A DNA stretch of 64,000 nt, from positions 38,645 to 102,644 of the forward strand of contig NZ_JARXWG010000015.1 of assembly GCF_029893105.1 (NCBI RefSeq). Reading direction: 5' to 3'. The first letter of the stretch is position 1. Each line of letters opens with the position of its first letter. The notes beneath the pieces were generated by a model. The model was not told the origin of the DNA, ran no database searches, and saw only the letters and a list, made by a program, of their open reading frames with translations. Position numbers and translations under genes: made by a program. This document shows positions 43,152-51,473 of this stretch, one piece after another. The stretch comes from Parabacteroides sp. PF5-9. Its GTDB lineage: Bacteria; Bacteroidota; Bacteroidia; Bacteroidales; Tannerellaceae.

Positions 43152-43511
43152 AGTGTCCTGCTTTTTAAAATTCGCTGCAAAAATACGAATTAATTAGGGT
43201 TAATCTTATTTTTGAAGCGCTAAAAAATTGGTCTGGATACCTACTGAAGGTATATATGTCAAAAGCAGATGTGCGACAGCCTGTATTCGACTCACCTATT
43301 GTTTGGTTTTCGCAAAGTCTACATCTCTCTTATACCCCTCCTACAGCAACAATAATGGTATTCAGTCAATTTGTCACAATTCCTGTCAAACGACATTTCA
43401 GACTCCTTTCAAACAACTTTGGCATAGCATTTGTTGATTAGATAATAAATCGCAAAAAGGTTACAAATACAGTATTAAAGAAAATAACTTAAAAGAAAGA
43501 TATAAATAAGT
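43152..43511. promoter_or_regulatory. Divergent pfkA/dnaK intergenic region
   Basis: 360 bp without a gene. It has the pfkA -7 box TATTTTTG on the minus strand (43178-43185), a small ATACCT/AGGTAT hairpin near 43238-43254, and a sigma-54-like sequence at 43420-43435 upstream of dnaK. I do not see a CIRCE-type inverted repeat. Confidence 0.6.
43420..43435 (+). promoter_or_regulatory. Candidate sigma-54 (-24/-12) promoter of dnaK
   Basis: TGGCATAGCATTTGTT compares with TGGCAYRNNNNTTGCW: the GG, the 10-bp spacing and the TTG are right; only the C of the -12 GC is T. It lies 76 bp before the dnaK ATG. No canonical TAnnTTTG box is visible in this stretch. Confidence 0.45.
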
Positions 43512-45431
43512 ATGGGAAAAATTATCGGAATAGACTTAGGAACAACTAATTCATGTGTTGCCGTTTTAGAAGGTAACGAACCGGTTGTTATTTCAAACAG
43601 TGAAGGAAAAAGAACAACGCCTTCCATTGTTGCATTTATCGAAGGAGGAGAACGTAAGGTGGGTGATCCGGCAAAACGTCAGGCAATCACCAACCCTGAG
43701 AAAACAATATTCTCTATTAAACGATTCATGGGTGAAACCTATGATCAGGTACAAAAAGAGATCAATCGTGTACCTTATAAGGTTGTAAAGGGCGATAATA
43801 ATACGCCACGTGTTGATATAGACGGACGTTTATATACTCCTCAGGAAATCTCCGCGATGGTTCTTCAGAAAATGAAGAAAACAGCAGAAGATTATCTGGG
43901 TCAGGAAGTAACAGATGCGGTAATTACCGTTCCGGCTTACTTTAGCGACGCACAACGTCAAGCCACTAAAGAAGCTGGGGAAATCGCCGGATTGAATGTG
44001 CGTCGTATCGTAAACGAACCGACTGCCGCATCACTGGCGTATGGTTTGGATAAGACTAATAAGGATATGAAAATTGCTGTCTTTGACTTGGGTGGTGGTA
44101 CATTTGATATCTCTATTCTTGAGTTGGGTGACGGCGTATTTGAAGTCAAATCTACGAATGGAGATACCCACTTGGGCGGTGACGATTTCGACCATGTAAT
44201 CATTGACTGGTTGGCAGAAGAATTTCAACGTGAAGAAGGCATCGACTTGCGGAAAGACCCGATGGCTCTACAACGTTTGAAAGAAGCTGCGGAAAAAGCA
44301 AAAATCGAATTGTCCAGTACCACCAGTACGGAAATCAATCTGCCATATATCATGCCGGTAGACGGTGTTCCTAAACACTTGGTAAAAACGTTGACGCGTG
44401 CTAAATTCGAACAGTTGGCCGACACGTTGATTCAGGCATGTATCGAACCTTGCCGTCAATCTTTGAAAGATGCAGGTATGAGTACATCGGATATAGACGA
44501 AGTCATTTTGGTTGGTGGTTCAACCCGTATTCCGGCAATTCAGTCTATCGTAGAGAAATTCTTCGGAAAAGCGCCTTCAAAAGGGGTGAATCCTGACGAA
44601 GTAGTCGCTGTAGGTGCCGCTATTCAGGGAGGAGTTTTAACAGGTGAAGTTAAAGACGTTCTGTTATTAGATGTAACTCCGCTTTCTTTAGGAATTGAAA
44701 CAATGGGTGGTGTGATGACCAAACTGATCGAATCCAATACAACAATCCCAACCAAGAAATCGGAAACATTTACCACTGCAGCTGACAATCAACCGTCTGT
44801 TGAAATCCATATCCTGCAAGGAGAACGTTCTTTAGCCAGAGATAATAAATCCATCGGCCGCTTCCATTTGGATGGCATACCTGCCGCACAACGTGGAGTG
44901 CCTCAGATTGAAGTAACTTTCGATATCGACGCCAATGGTATACTAAATGTATCGGCCAAAGATAAAGGAACAGGCAAAGTACAAAGTATCCGTATCGAAG
45001 CATCCAGCGGTTTGAGTGATGATGAAGTAAAACGCATGAAAGACGAAGCCGCCGCTAATGCTGAAGCCGATAAAAAGGAAAAAGAACGTATCGATAAATT
45101 AAACCAGGCCGACAGTACAATCTTCCAGACCGAGAAACAGTTGAATGACCTGGGAGATAAGCTTCCGGCAGATAAAAAAGCACCAATCGAAGCTGCTTTA
45201 AATAAACTGAAAGAGGCTCATAAAGCACAGGATATCGATGCAATCGATGTTGCTATGGCAGAGCTGAACAGTGTATTCCAAGCTGCTAGCCAGGAAATGT
45301 ATAACGCCGGACAACAGCCAGGCGAACCTCAACCGGGCGCCGACTTCGGCGGACAAGCCGGAGGCAATGCCGGTGGTGACAACAAACAAGATGGTGGGGT
45401 AACGGATGTTGATTTCGAAGAAGTGAAATAA
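43512..45431 (+). CDS. dnaK: Chaperone protein DnaK (Hsp70)
   Basis: A 639-residue Hsp70 chaperone. ATPase-domain signatures are [14 protein letters not shown] at the start, [16 protein letters not shown] and [14 protein letters not shown]. The substrate-binding domain follows (residues about 390-505) and then the helical lid and a G/Q-rich tail ending DVDFEEVK, close to the EEVD-like tails. It is transcribed alone, without grpE or dnaJ, and has a strong terminator. A sigma-54-like sequence lies upstream. Confidence 0.98.
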   Translation: MGKIIGIDLGTTNSCVAVLEGNEPVVISNSEGKRTTPSIVAFIEGGERKVGDPAKRQAITNPEKTIFSIKRFMGETYDQVQKEINRVPYKVVKGDNNTPRVDIDGRLYTPQEISAMVLQKMKKTAEDYLGQEVTDAVITVPAYFSDAQRQATKEAGEIAGLNVRRIVNEPTAASLAYGLDKTNKDMKIAVFDLGGGTFDISILELGDGVFEVKSTNGDTHLGGDDFDHVIIDWLAEEFQREEGIDLRKDPMALQRLKEAAEKAKIELSSTTSTEINLPYIMPVDGVPKHLVKTLTRAKFEQLADTLIQACIEPCRQSLKDAGMSTSDIDEVILVGGSTRIPAIQSIVEKFFGKAPSKGVNPDEVVAVGAAIQGGVLTGEVKDVLLLDVTPLSLGIETMGGVMTKLIESNTTIPTKKSETFTTAADNQPSVEIHILQGERSLARDNKSIGRFHLDGIPAAQRGVPQIEVTFDIDANGILNVSAKDKGTGKVQSIRIEASSGLSDDEVKRMKDEAAANAEADKKEKERIDKLNQADSTIFQTEKQLNDLGDKLPADKKAPIEAALNKLKEAHKAQDIDAIDVAMAELNSVFQAASQEMYNAGQQPGEPQPGADFGGQAGGNAGGDNKQDGGVTDVDFEEVK

Positions 45432-45464
45432 CCCACCATCACTACCAATAACTAAAGTGAATTT

Positions 45465-45509
45465 AAAACCGCAGTAGACAATTGATTTACTGCGGTTTTT
45501 TGTTTTATA
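45465..45509 (+). terminator. Terminator of dnaK
   Basis: Perfect 12-bp stem AAAACCGCAGTA (45465-45476) with TACTGCGGTTTT (45488-45499), loop 11 nt, then a T-run. Confidence 0.95.
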
Positions 45510-45627
45510 AAAAATTATTCAGCCGAATTGGTTTGAATTGTTTTTTATCACATATTTGTAATGTATTCATGATATATGCGCCTTAATGGGTAAAATTGCT
45601 TAATATTCATAAGAATAAAAGACGATT

Positions 45628-46062
45628 ATGAGAGATAATCCTATAGTGATAACACAAGAGTTCAAAGCTTCGGTTGATCGAGTTTGGACGGCAATCACTG
45701 ATAAAGACCAAATGACAAAATGGTTTTTTGAAATGATACCTGATTTTGAGCCGAGAGTTGGTTTTGAAACAAGTTTTAAAATTCACTTTGAGGGTAATGA
45801 CTATTTGCATGTATGGCAAGTTTTAGAAGTTATTCCTACGCAGAAACTTGTTTACAGTTGGAAATATGGAGGATATCCTGGTAGCTCTTTTGTTGTTTGG
45901 GAGTTGACGACAAACGAGGATCAGACCATACTTCATTTTTCTCATCACGGACAAGAGAGTTTTCCACAAGAAAATCCAGCTTTTACTAGAGAAAGTTGCC
46001 TTCAAGGCTGGGTCTTCTTTATAAACGAACGATTGAAAGAATATTTAAATACGGTTGAGTAA
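45628..46062 (+). CDS. SRPBCC/AHSA1-domain protein
   Basis: A 144-residue START/Bet v1-like protein of the AHSA1 family: ITQEFKASVDRVWTAITDKDQMTKWFF at the start, VLEVIPTQKLVYSWKYGGYPG in the middle, and ESCLQGWVFFINERLKEYLNTVE in the C-terminal helix. The family binds hydrophobic ligands or acts as a co-chaperone-like module; the specific role is unknown. It sits downstream of the dnaK terminator and appears to be transcribed separately. Confidence 0.85.
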   Translation: MRDNPIVITQEFKASVDRVWTAITDKDQMTKWFFEMIPDFEPRVGFETSFKIHFEGNDYLHVWQVLEVIPTQKLVYSWKYGGYPGSSFVVWELTTNEDQTILHFSHHGQESFPQENPAFTRESCLQGWVFFINERLKEYLNTVE

Positions 46063-46108
46063 GTGTAATGTATAGGTGAGTAGGCAGTACAAACAGAAGT
46101 TTTTTTGA

Positions 46109-47077
46109 CTATTGCTGCCTCAACCAGATCGCAAAACCTCGCACTTGATCATTATTCCTTTTCAACCATTCTTCTTCCAGGTCGGAGACCGACAGGCTGA
46201 TATAATGACAAAACACTTCGGTGTATTTCAAGGAAGATAATTCTTTGAAAAAATCGGTATAAAAAGACCACCACACATTTTCACCCCGAGGATTCTTACG
46301 GAGATTGATTTCGTTCAGTACGCTAAAAAAAGCGTCTGTATTCCGGATAAACAAATCCATTTCACTCTCATTATCAGATCCTTCAGCTGAAAGATAGGTA
46401 GAATACAACACATCCGCAGCACCAAATTGGGATTTCGACAAACCGTTTTTCAAGAATTGTTCCTGCAATGCATGATAAGCCCACTCCGAACGATCAGTGT
46501 TAGGTTCAATCAACAGAAAATAATAAAGACTTAACAAGCTTTCAATCCGCCTATCAAGACTCCACATCGTTCGTCCAAGATTCAGGTGACTCCCGGCATG
46601 CTGCGGATTCAGATCCAATGCATTCACAAACGCATCTTTGGCTTGCTGATAATTCTCATTCGCATAATAGGCCAATCCTAAATTAAAATACAACAGATAA
46701 AAACTATCCTCTTTTTTTATTCCCTTTAAAAATACATCGATTGCTTCACTCGTTCTTCCTTGATAATTCAGACAGGAACCTTTGGTGTTATAAGATAAGA
46801 TCGCATATTTATCATCCCTGTCTATCAATTTATCACAATACTCGATAGCAGCAACATAATCTTGAATTTCCAATAAAGACAAAGAGAGTTCATACATCGC
46901 TTCTGCCGAATAGGGATCCAACCGAAGTGCCTCTCTATACAATTCAATGGCTTTATCATATTCTTTGGCATCATGGTAAGCTATTCCACGATTGATTAGT
47001 TCTTCCACCCGTTCTTCCTGTGCGAATGCTGCAGTAACCGAGACAATAAATACAAAAAACAGAAAAAATTTCCTCAT
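46109..47077 (-). CDS. Secreted TPR-repeat protein
   Basis: A 322-residue protein. The ATG at 47077 opens a signal peptide (RKFFLFFVFIVSVTAAFAQ); an in-frame start at 47200 would add 41 residues ahead of it and is rejected. About five tetratricopeptide repeats follow, e.g. INRGIAYHDAKEYDKAIELY, AMYELSLSLLEIQDYVAAIE, YFNLGLAYYANENYQQAKDA and HLNLGRTMWSLDRRIES. The C-terminal 120 residues have no recognisable domain. Periplasmic protein-protein scaffold is the likely role, with unknown partners. Confidence 0.8.
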   Translation of the reverse strand: MRKFFLFFVFIVSVTAAFAQEERVEELINRGIAYHDAKEYDKAIELYREALRLDPYSAEAMYELSLSLLEIQDYVAAIEYCDKLIDRDDKYAILSYNTKGSCLNYQGRTSEAIDVFLKGIKKEDSFYLLYFNLGLAYYANENYQQAKDAFVNALDLNPQHAGSHLNLGRTMWSLDRRIESLLSLYYFLLIEPNTDRSEWAYHALQEQFLKNGLSKSQFGAADVLYSTYLSAEGSDNESEMDLFIRNTDAFFSVLNEINLRKNPRGENVWWSFYTDFFKELSSLKYTEVFCHYISLSVSDLEEEWLKRNNDQVRGFAIWLRQQ

Positions 47078-47258
47078 AACCTCCTTTAATTTCAAACGTG
47101 CAAGATAGGAAAATAATTTAAATCCATAACCATCTTGTTCTAACTCGACAGAATCATCAGAAACAACAAAAAGGACATTATCCTCCTTCATAAATTTCAT
47201 CTATCGGCACATAGAAAATAACTGTATAACAATACGATACAAACAATCAAACTATTTG

Positions 47259-47266
47259 TACTTTTG
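47259..47266 (+). promoter_or_regulatory. -7 box upstream of sod
   Basis: TACTTTTG, 134 bp before the chosen sod ATG at 47400, giving a long leader. An in-frame start at 47328 lies within this leader. Confidence 0.45.
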
Positions 47267-47399
47267 ATGAACAAATTAAGATTTCGCACTGTTACAATAG
47301 TATATAGACCATTAAAACAACAAAATTATGCTAAGTATTTTTCTAAGTCTATTATTATTGATTCCGAATAATCAATTAACAATTAAAAATGATAACATT

Positions 47400-47975
47400 A
47401 TGACATTTGAATTAGTAAAATTACCGTATGAGACAGGCGCTTTAGCCCCAGTAATTAGTCAACAAACCATCGAGTTGCATCATGGAAAGCATTTGCAAAC
47501 CTATGTAAACAATCTGAATAATCTTATTCCGGGTAGTAAGTTTGAAAATGCGACTTTAGAAGAAATCGTAAAAGGAGCCGAAGGCGGTCTGTTTAACAAT
47601 GCCGGACAGGTGCTCAACCATAACTTGTATTTCACCCAATTCTCTCCGAATGGCGGAGGTAATCCGACAGGGAAACTGGCTGAAGCAATCAATAAAACAT
47701 GGGGTTCTTTCGACAATTTCAAGAAAGAATTTGAAAAAGCCGGAACCTCTTTATTCGGTTCAGGCTGGGTGTGGTTGGCAAAAGACAATGTTGGCCAATT
47801 ATCTATAACCAGTGAAGCCAACGGAAGTAATCCCGTCACAAAAGGACTTGTTCCTCTATTGGGATTCGACGTATGGGAACATTCTTATTATATTGATTAT
47901 CAAAACCGTCGTGCAGACCACCTCAGTGAACTTTGGAAAATCATTGATTGGGATGTGGTTGGAAAAAGATATTAA
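47400..47975 (+). CDS. sodB: Iron/manganese superoxide dismutase
   Basis: A 191-residue Fe/Mn superoxide dismutase, converting superoxide to O2 and H2O2 in the cytosol. Metal ligands are visible: His in IELHHGKHLQTYVNNLN, His in AGQVLNHNLYF, and Asp/His in LLGFDVWEHSYYIDYQNRRADHL. The ATG at 47400 gives the usual length and MTFELVKLPYETGALAP start; an upstream in-frame start at 47328 would add a non-conserved hydrophobic 24-residue leader. Anaerobic Bacteroidales SODs typically use Fe, with cambialism known. Thioredoxin follows after a terminator-like hairpin. Confidence 0.96.
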   Translation: MTFELVKLPYETGALAPVISQQTIELHHGKHLQTYVNNLNNLIPGSKFENATLEEIVKGAEGGLFNNAGQVLNHNLYFTQFSPNGGGNPTGKLAEAINKTWGSFDNFKKEFEKAGTSLFGSGWVWLAKDNVGQLSITSEANGSNPVTKGLVPLLGFDVWEHSYYIDYQNRRADHLSELWKIIDWDVVGKRY

Positions 47976-48009
47976 GTCTATTTCGTGAAACGAAGCATTT
48001 AATAGATAC

Positions 48010-48047
48010 AAAAGCCGTTCAGGCATTATAGCTGAACGGCTTTTTTT
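48010..48047 (+). terminator. Terminator between sodB and thioredoxin
   Basis: Perfect 13-bp stem AAAAGCCGTTCAG (48010-48022) with CTGAACGGCTTTT (48032-48044), 9-nt loop, T-run to 48047. It ends 13 nt before the thioredoxin ATG at 48061. Confidence 0.95.
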
Positions 48048-48060
48048 AAACTATAAAACG

Positions 48061-48423
48061 ATGAAAACAAAACATTTAAACAAAGAAGAATTTCTTAAAA
48101 AAGTAACCAATTTTGAACAGAACAGGGAAGCATTCAAATTTGAAGGAGACAAACCATGTATTGTTGATTTTTATGCCGACTGGTGTGGTCCCTGCAAAAT
48201 GATAGCCCCGATTCTGGAAGAATTGGCTCAAGAATATGTCGGCAAAATCGATATTTACAAAGTCAATACGGAAGAAGAGGAAGAATTAGCAATAGCCTTT
48301 GATATACGCAGCATACCAACTCTTCTATTTTGCCCGATGAATCAACCTCCGCAAATAGCCAAAGGGGTATTGAGCAAAGCCGACCTCAAAAAAGCAATAG
48401 AGGATGTGTTATTACAAGGATGA
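48061..48423 (+). CDS. Thioredoxin
   Basis: A 120-residue cytosolic thioredoxin with the redox-active motif WCGPCK (within DFYADWCGPCKMIAPILEEL), the cis-proline segment RSIPTLLFCP, and a final amphipathic helix. It has an N-terminal extension of about 20 residues (KHLNKEEFLKKVTNF) compared with minimal thioredoxins. There is no thioredoxin reductase nearby. Its only upstream context is sodB and the strong hairpin ending 13 nt before its start, so expression probably involves read-through from sodB or an unseen promoter within sodB. Confidence 0.95.
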   Translation: MKTKHLNKEEFLKKVTNFEQNREAFKFEGDKPCIVDFYADWCGPCKMIAPILEELAQEYVGKIDIYKVNTEEEEELAIAFDIRSIPTLLFCPMNQPPQIAKGVLSKADLKKAIEDVLLQG

Positions 48424-48427
48424 ATTG

Positions 48428-48548
48428 TAAATTATGAATTATATGACCCGTTTTTTATAAAAAGAAGTTATCAATCACAGAAAATCACAAACGAACAACT
48501 ATAAACCAGATGGTTACATCATAATTCATAACTCATAATTCATAATTT
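48428..48548. repeat. AT-rich inverted repeat between thioredoxin and dipeptidase
   Basis: AAATTATGAATTATATGA (48428-48445) recurs inverted as TCATAATTCATAACTCATAA and TCATAATTCATAATTT (48519-48548). Such AT-rich inverted repeats are common between convergent Bacteroidales genes and may act as a bidirectional terminator. Confidence 0.6.
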
Positions 48549-48551
48549 TCT

Positions 48552-49628
48552 TCATATTGCCCTACGCATAAATTCTATAAAATTACCTGAGGCTATTTTA
48601 TGGATCGTCTCCTGCGTATACCCTTTTTCTCGCAAGAGAACAGGTAGTTTTTGCAAATCGGCAATTGTTTTCAAATCATAAGGACATTGTTCCGTTCCGA
48701 AAGCACCATCCAGGTCACTGCCAATTCCGACATGGTTACCATTTCCTGCTAACTGACAGATATGATCTACATTCTCGGCCATAATATCCATAGTACAATT
48801 CATCCCTTTCGGCGTTGATTTTCCTCTGATCCAATTGGGAACCATCATCCAGGCATCCAAAGCAACTCCGATGACTGCATCACGTTCTATCAATGCCCGG
48901 ATCATATCATCGCTGAATTGACGATTATGATCTACAAAAACCCTGCAATTATTATGGCTTGCCCAAACCGGCCCCTTATAAATCTCCAAGGCATGCCAGA
49001 AAGCATCATCGTTCAGATGGGTCACATCCAAGATCATACCCAGGCGATCCATCTCCTTTAACAGATCAACCCCCATCGCATTCAAACGCCCCGAAGAATC
49101 GGTACCATTCGCATAACGCCCCGAGCCATAATGTGCCGGTCCGACTGCCCGTAAACCATATTGATAGGCCCTTTCCAGAAAATCCACCCGCACAATCGAG
49201 TCGGCTCCTTCAATACTCAATAAGTAACCGATCGGTTTGCTATCTACAGGATCGTTATTGTTCCACAAAGCCAGATGCGCCTCTAATTCAGACTTTGTCC
49301 GTATCATTGTCATCTCTCCGGCTTCCTCCATCAACTTATACCAGGCAAGTTGCCCTTGCGTCTGTGCCCAAGCCTGCTCAGGAGAATGCCAACCCGGACG
49401 AGGTTGACCCGGGAATATATAACGTGCAATCTGTGTGGCAACAACTAAACCGACATTTCCTTTTCGTAATTCGGCAAAAGAGATAGTCGCATTCCCCCGA
49501 TCGGGTTTATCCGTCATACCAGCTTCACGACGATTGATTTCTTCTAACGACTGACGCAAGTCACGGTTCCATTCCATGGCATTCATGCTCAGATCGAGAT
49601 GGGCGTCTACAATAAATGGGTGTGTCAT
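48552..49628 (-). CDS. Membrane dipeptidase (peptidase M19)
   Basis: A 358-residue zinc dipeptidase of family M19 (renal dipeptidase type). Ligand motifs: HxD in VDAHLDLSMN, Glu in LLSIEGADSI, His in ILDVTHLNDDAFW, and His/Asp in VWASHNNCRVF and HVGIGSDLDGAFG. There is no signal peptide, so it is probably cytosolic, cleaving dipeptides, possibly with D-residues. The sequence is complete. The 22-bp array copy C lies upstream of it, but that array belongs by orientation to the following cdd gene. Confidence 0.92.
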   Translation of the reverse strand: MTHPFIVDAHLDLSMNAMEWNRDLRQSLEEINRREAGMTDKPDRGNATISFAELRKGNVGLVVATQIARYIFPGQPRPGWHSPEQAWAQTQGQLAWYKLMEEAGEMTMIRTKSELEAHLALWNNNDPVDSKPIGYLLSIEGADSIVRVDFLERAYQYGLRAVGPAHYGSGRYANGTDSSGRLNAMGVDLLKEMDRLGMILDVTHLNDDAFWHALEIYKGPVWASHNNCRVFVDHNRQFSDDMIRALIERDAVIGVALDAWMMVPNWIRGKSTPKGMNCTMDIMAENVDHICQLAGNGNHVGIGSDLDGAFGTEQCPYDLKTIADLQKLPVLLREKGYTQETIHKIASGNFIEFMRRAI

Positions 49629-49727
49629 ATTTTCTAATTTCTAAACAACAGTTCCAAAGCGCATAAAAGTATACATTTTTTTACTTCATCTGATAGAAAT
49701 AAAAACATCATTCTGTCTCTTTTTTTG

Positions 49728-49833
49728 CAGTACCTACCTCCGTTTTCTGTTAGAGGTACCTCTAAATCGATTTACACGTACCTCTAAATTATTTTAGAGG
49801 TACCTCTAACAAAAAACAGACCTACGTGCAACA
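49728..49833 (-). repeat. 22-bp palindromic repeat array, copy C (inverted)
   Basis: Same five-unit, 22-bp-period element as copies A and B, read on the minus strand: unit 1 (TTGCACGTAGGTCTG) is near 49818-49832, and the clear units have TTA at plus positions 49750, 49772 and 49794. The flank ACTTTTCTGTT matches copy A. The distal unit near 49728-49742 is degenerate. It starts 50 bp past the cdd stop in the orientation of cdd. Confidence 0.92.
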
Positions 49834-49883
49834 GAAAAGTATTTCAGTTGTCTTCAGAAAAAGGGTTCGCAGATGTAATTTTT

Positions 49884-50357
49884 TTATAAGTTCTTTTCTG
49901 TAAAGGCAAGTGGTAACAGTGCTGAAGCGGAAGAGATTTTCAGTACTTTTTCTTTCTCGCAAAGCAGGATCGTCATAGGCGTATTACCTCTTTGTTCAGA
50001 CTCCATCAAGACTTGTCGGCAGGCGCCACAAGGTGAAATGTTCGGTTGGATAATCCCGTCTTTCAATGCAACAACAGCGAGCGTAGTTGCTGCTGTCTGA
50101 GGATATTGAGCGCCGGCGTAAAATAAAGCGACCCTTTCGGCACACAGTCCGGAGGGGTAAGCGGCGTTTTCCTGATTATTCCCGGTTATAATCACTCCAT
50201 TTTGTAACAACACAGCAGCGCCGACCTGAAAACAGGAGTAGGGGGCATAGGCGTTTTCTGCCGCAGAGATAGCGGTTTGCATCAATTGATATTCGCTATC
50301 CGTCAGTTCGTTTAATGCCAGTTCCTTTAGTTGGAATTCTATTTTTAACTCTTTCAT
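49884..50357 (-). CDS. cdd: Cytidine deaminase
   Basis: A 157-residue zinc-dependent cytidine deaminase of pyrimidine salvage. It shows the catalytic Cys/Glu motif YPSGLCAERVALF and the PCxxC motif SPCGACRQVL, with NAYAPYSCFQVGAAVL near the start. Length is slightly above the 130-residue small form because of an N-terminal extension of about 20 residues. It is divergent from the glucosaminidase gene, 80 bp apart. Confidence 0.95.
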   Translation of the reverse strand: MKELKIEFQLKELALNELTDSEYQLMQTAISAAENAYAPYSCFQVGAAVLLQNGVIITGNNQENAAYPSGLCAERVALFYAGAQYPQTAATTLAVVALKDGIIQPNISPCGACRQVLMESEQRGNTPMTILLCEKEKVLKISSASALLPLAFTEKNL

Positions 50358-50405
50358 TCTAATAACATTATTAGAAACAAATGTAAGAATTTATCGGAGG
50401 AGTTA

Positions 50406-50413
50406 TATCTTTG
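50406..50413 (+). promoter_or_regulatory. -7 box of the glucosaminidase gene
   Basis: TATCTTTG, 25 bp before the ATG at 50438. An in-frame start at 50411 lies inside it and is rejected. Confidence 0.6.
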
Positions 50414-50437
50414 TGGGATTATTACATTATATATAGT

Positions 50438-51388
50438 ATGAGTTTGACTATTCGTTTCTGTTGGTTTTTTCTTCTGTTGACGTTTCTGAATGTTGATCAT
50501 CTTTCTGCTCAACGAAATAATCCGACTTACGAGAAATATATCAAGCAATATGGTGATCTTGCCATTTTTCAGCAACGTAAATATGGAATTCCTGCCAGCA
50601 TTACGTTGGCTCAGGGAATCTTGGAGTCGGGAGCCGGACAAGGCGATTTGGCCAAGCGATCCAACAATCATTTTGGGATCAAATGCAATAACTGGAAGGG
50701 GGCAAAGGTTTATCATAATGATGATAAACAAGGGGAATGTTTCCGTAAATATAAAAAGGTAGAAGACTCTTACGAGGATCATTCGTTGTTTCTCACACAA
50801 CGCCCATGGTATGAACCGCTTTTTAAATTGAAAATCACAGATTATAAAGGTTGGGCCAAAGGATTGCAAAAAAGCGGATATGCGACTGATCCTTCTTATG
50901 GGAAAAAGCTGATTAAGCTGATTGAAGATTATGATCTTCATCAGTATGATAAGGTCAAAAGCAGTAAACAGATAAAGGGAAAGAAAGGGCGGTTGGATAC
51001 CTCCGGCAACAAAGCCTCTGACAAAACAAATGTTGATCAGATCGAGATCCGACGAAATGTCTATAAAACCTATGGCTTGATCTATGTTTATGCGGATGCA
51101 AATGATAGTTTTGAGCAGATAGCCCGCGATATCCGCCAGAGTGCAAAAGAGTTGGCAAAATTCAATGATTTATCTGTTGACCAACGACTGATCAAAGGGG
51201 AAGTTATCTATTTGCAGAAAAAGAAAAAGAAAGCAGATAAACCACATTATGATCATGTGGTTCTGAGTGGTGAAACGATGCACCATGTTGCACAGAAATA
51301 CGGCATACAGCTTAATAGTCTACTAAAGATGAATAAGAAGAAGAAAGACTATAGGCCTGTGCCGGGGGAAGTGTTGAAGTTGCGATGA
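50438..51388 (+). CDS. Glucosaminidase with two LysM domains
   Basis: A 316-residue exported peptidoglycan hydrolase. The signal peptide is residues about 1-25 (IRFCWFFLLLTFLNVDHLSAQ). The glucosaminidase (FlgJ/Sle1-like) domain covers about 30-165 (YGIPASITLAQGILESGAGQ with the catalytic Glu, then SNNHFGIKC). Two LysM modules follow: about 205-260 and 270-316 (HVVLSGETMHHVAQKYGIQL). It cleaves beta-N-acetylglucosaminidic bonds in murein, probably for wall turnover or division. The start at 50438 follows the -7 box. Confidence 0.92.
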   Translation: MSLTIRFCWFFLLLTFLNVDHLSAQRNNPTYEKYIKQYGDLAIFQQRKYGIPASITLAQGILESGAGQGDLAKRSNNHFGIKCNNWKGAKVYHNDDKQGECFRKYKKVEDSYEDHSLFLTQRPWYEPLFKLKITDYKGWAKGLQKSGYATDPSYGKKLIKLIEDYDLHQYDKVKSSKQIKGKKGRLDTSGNKASDKTNVDQIEIRRNVYKTYGLIYVYADANDSFEQIARDIRQSAKELAKFNDLSVDQRLIKGEVIYLQKKKKKADKPHYDHVVLSGETMHHVAQKYGIQLNSLLKMNKKKKDYRPVPGEVLKLR

Positions 51389-51398
51389 TGAAGTCGAA

Positions 51399-51452
51399 AA
51401 GGCTTTAAGGACTTTAAGGCTTTTAAGGAAATATAAAAAAGTATTACCTTTG
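51399..51452 (+). promoter_or_regulatory. Direct repeats and promoter of purM
   Basis: CTTTAAGG-like octamers recur three times (about 51403-51427). The -7 box TACCTTTG is at 51445-51452, 22 bp before the purM ATG at 51474. Confidence 0.6.
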
Positions 51453-51473
51453 CCTTCCGAAACAATAAAGAGA

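Noticed and set aside
43228..43441. Two overlapping short frames upstream of dnaK
   Set aside because: Cysteine/serine-rich translations without family resemblance, overlapping the probable dnaK promoter.
47328..47399. Signal-peptide-like N-terminal extension of superoxide dismutase
   Set aside because: A hydrophobic 24-residue leader is possible, but the conserved protein begins at 47400. An exported isoform cannot be fully excluded.
50354..50941. A long minus-strand reading frame of 195 codons overlapping the glucosaminidase gene
   Set aside because: It lies antisense to a clear signal peptide/glucosaminidase gene and resembles no family.
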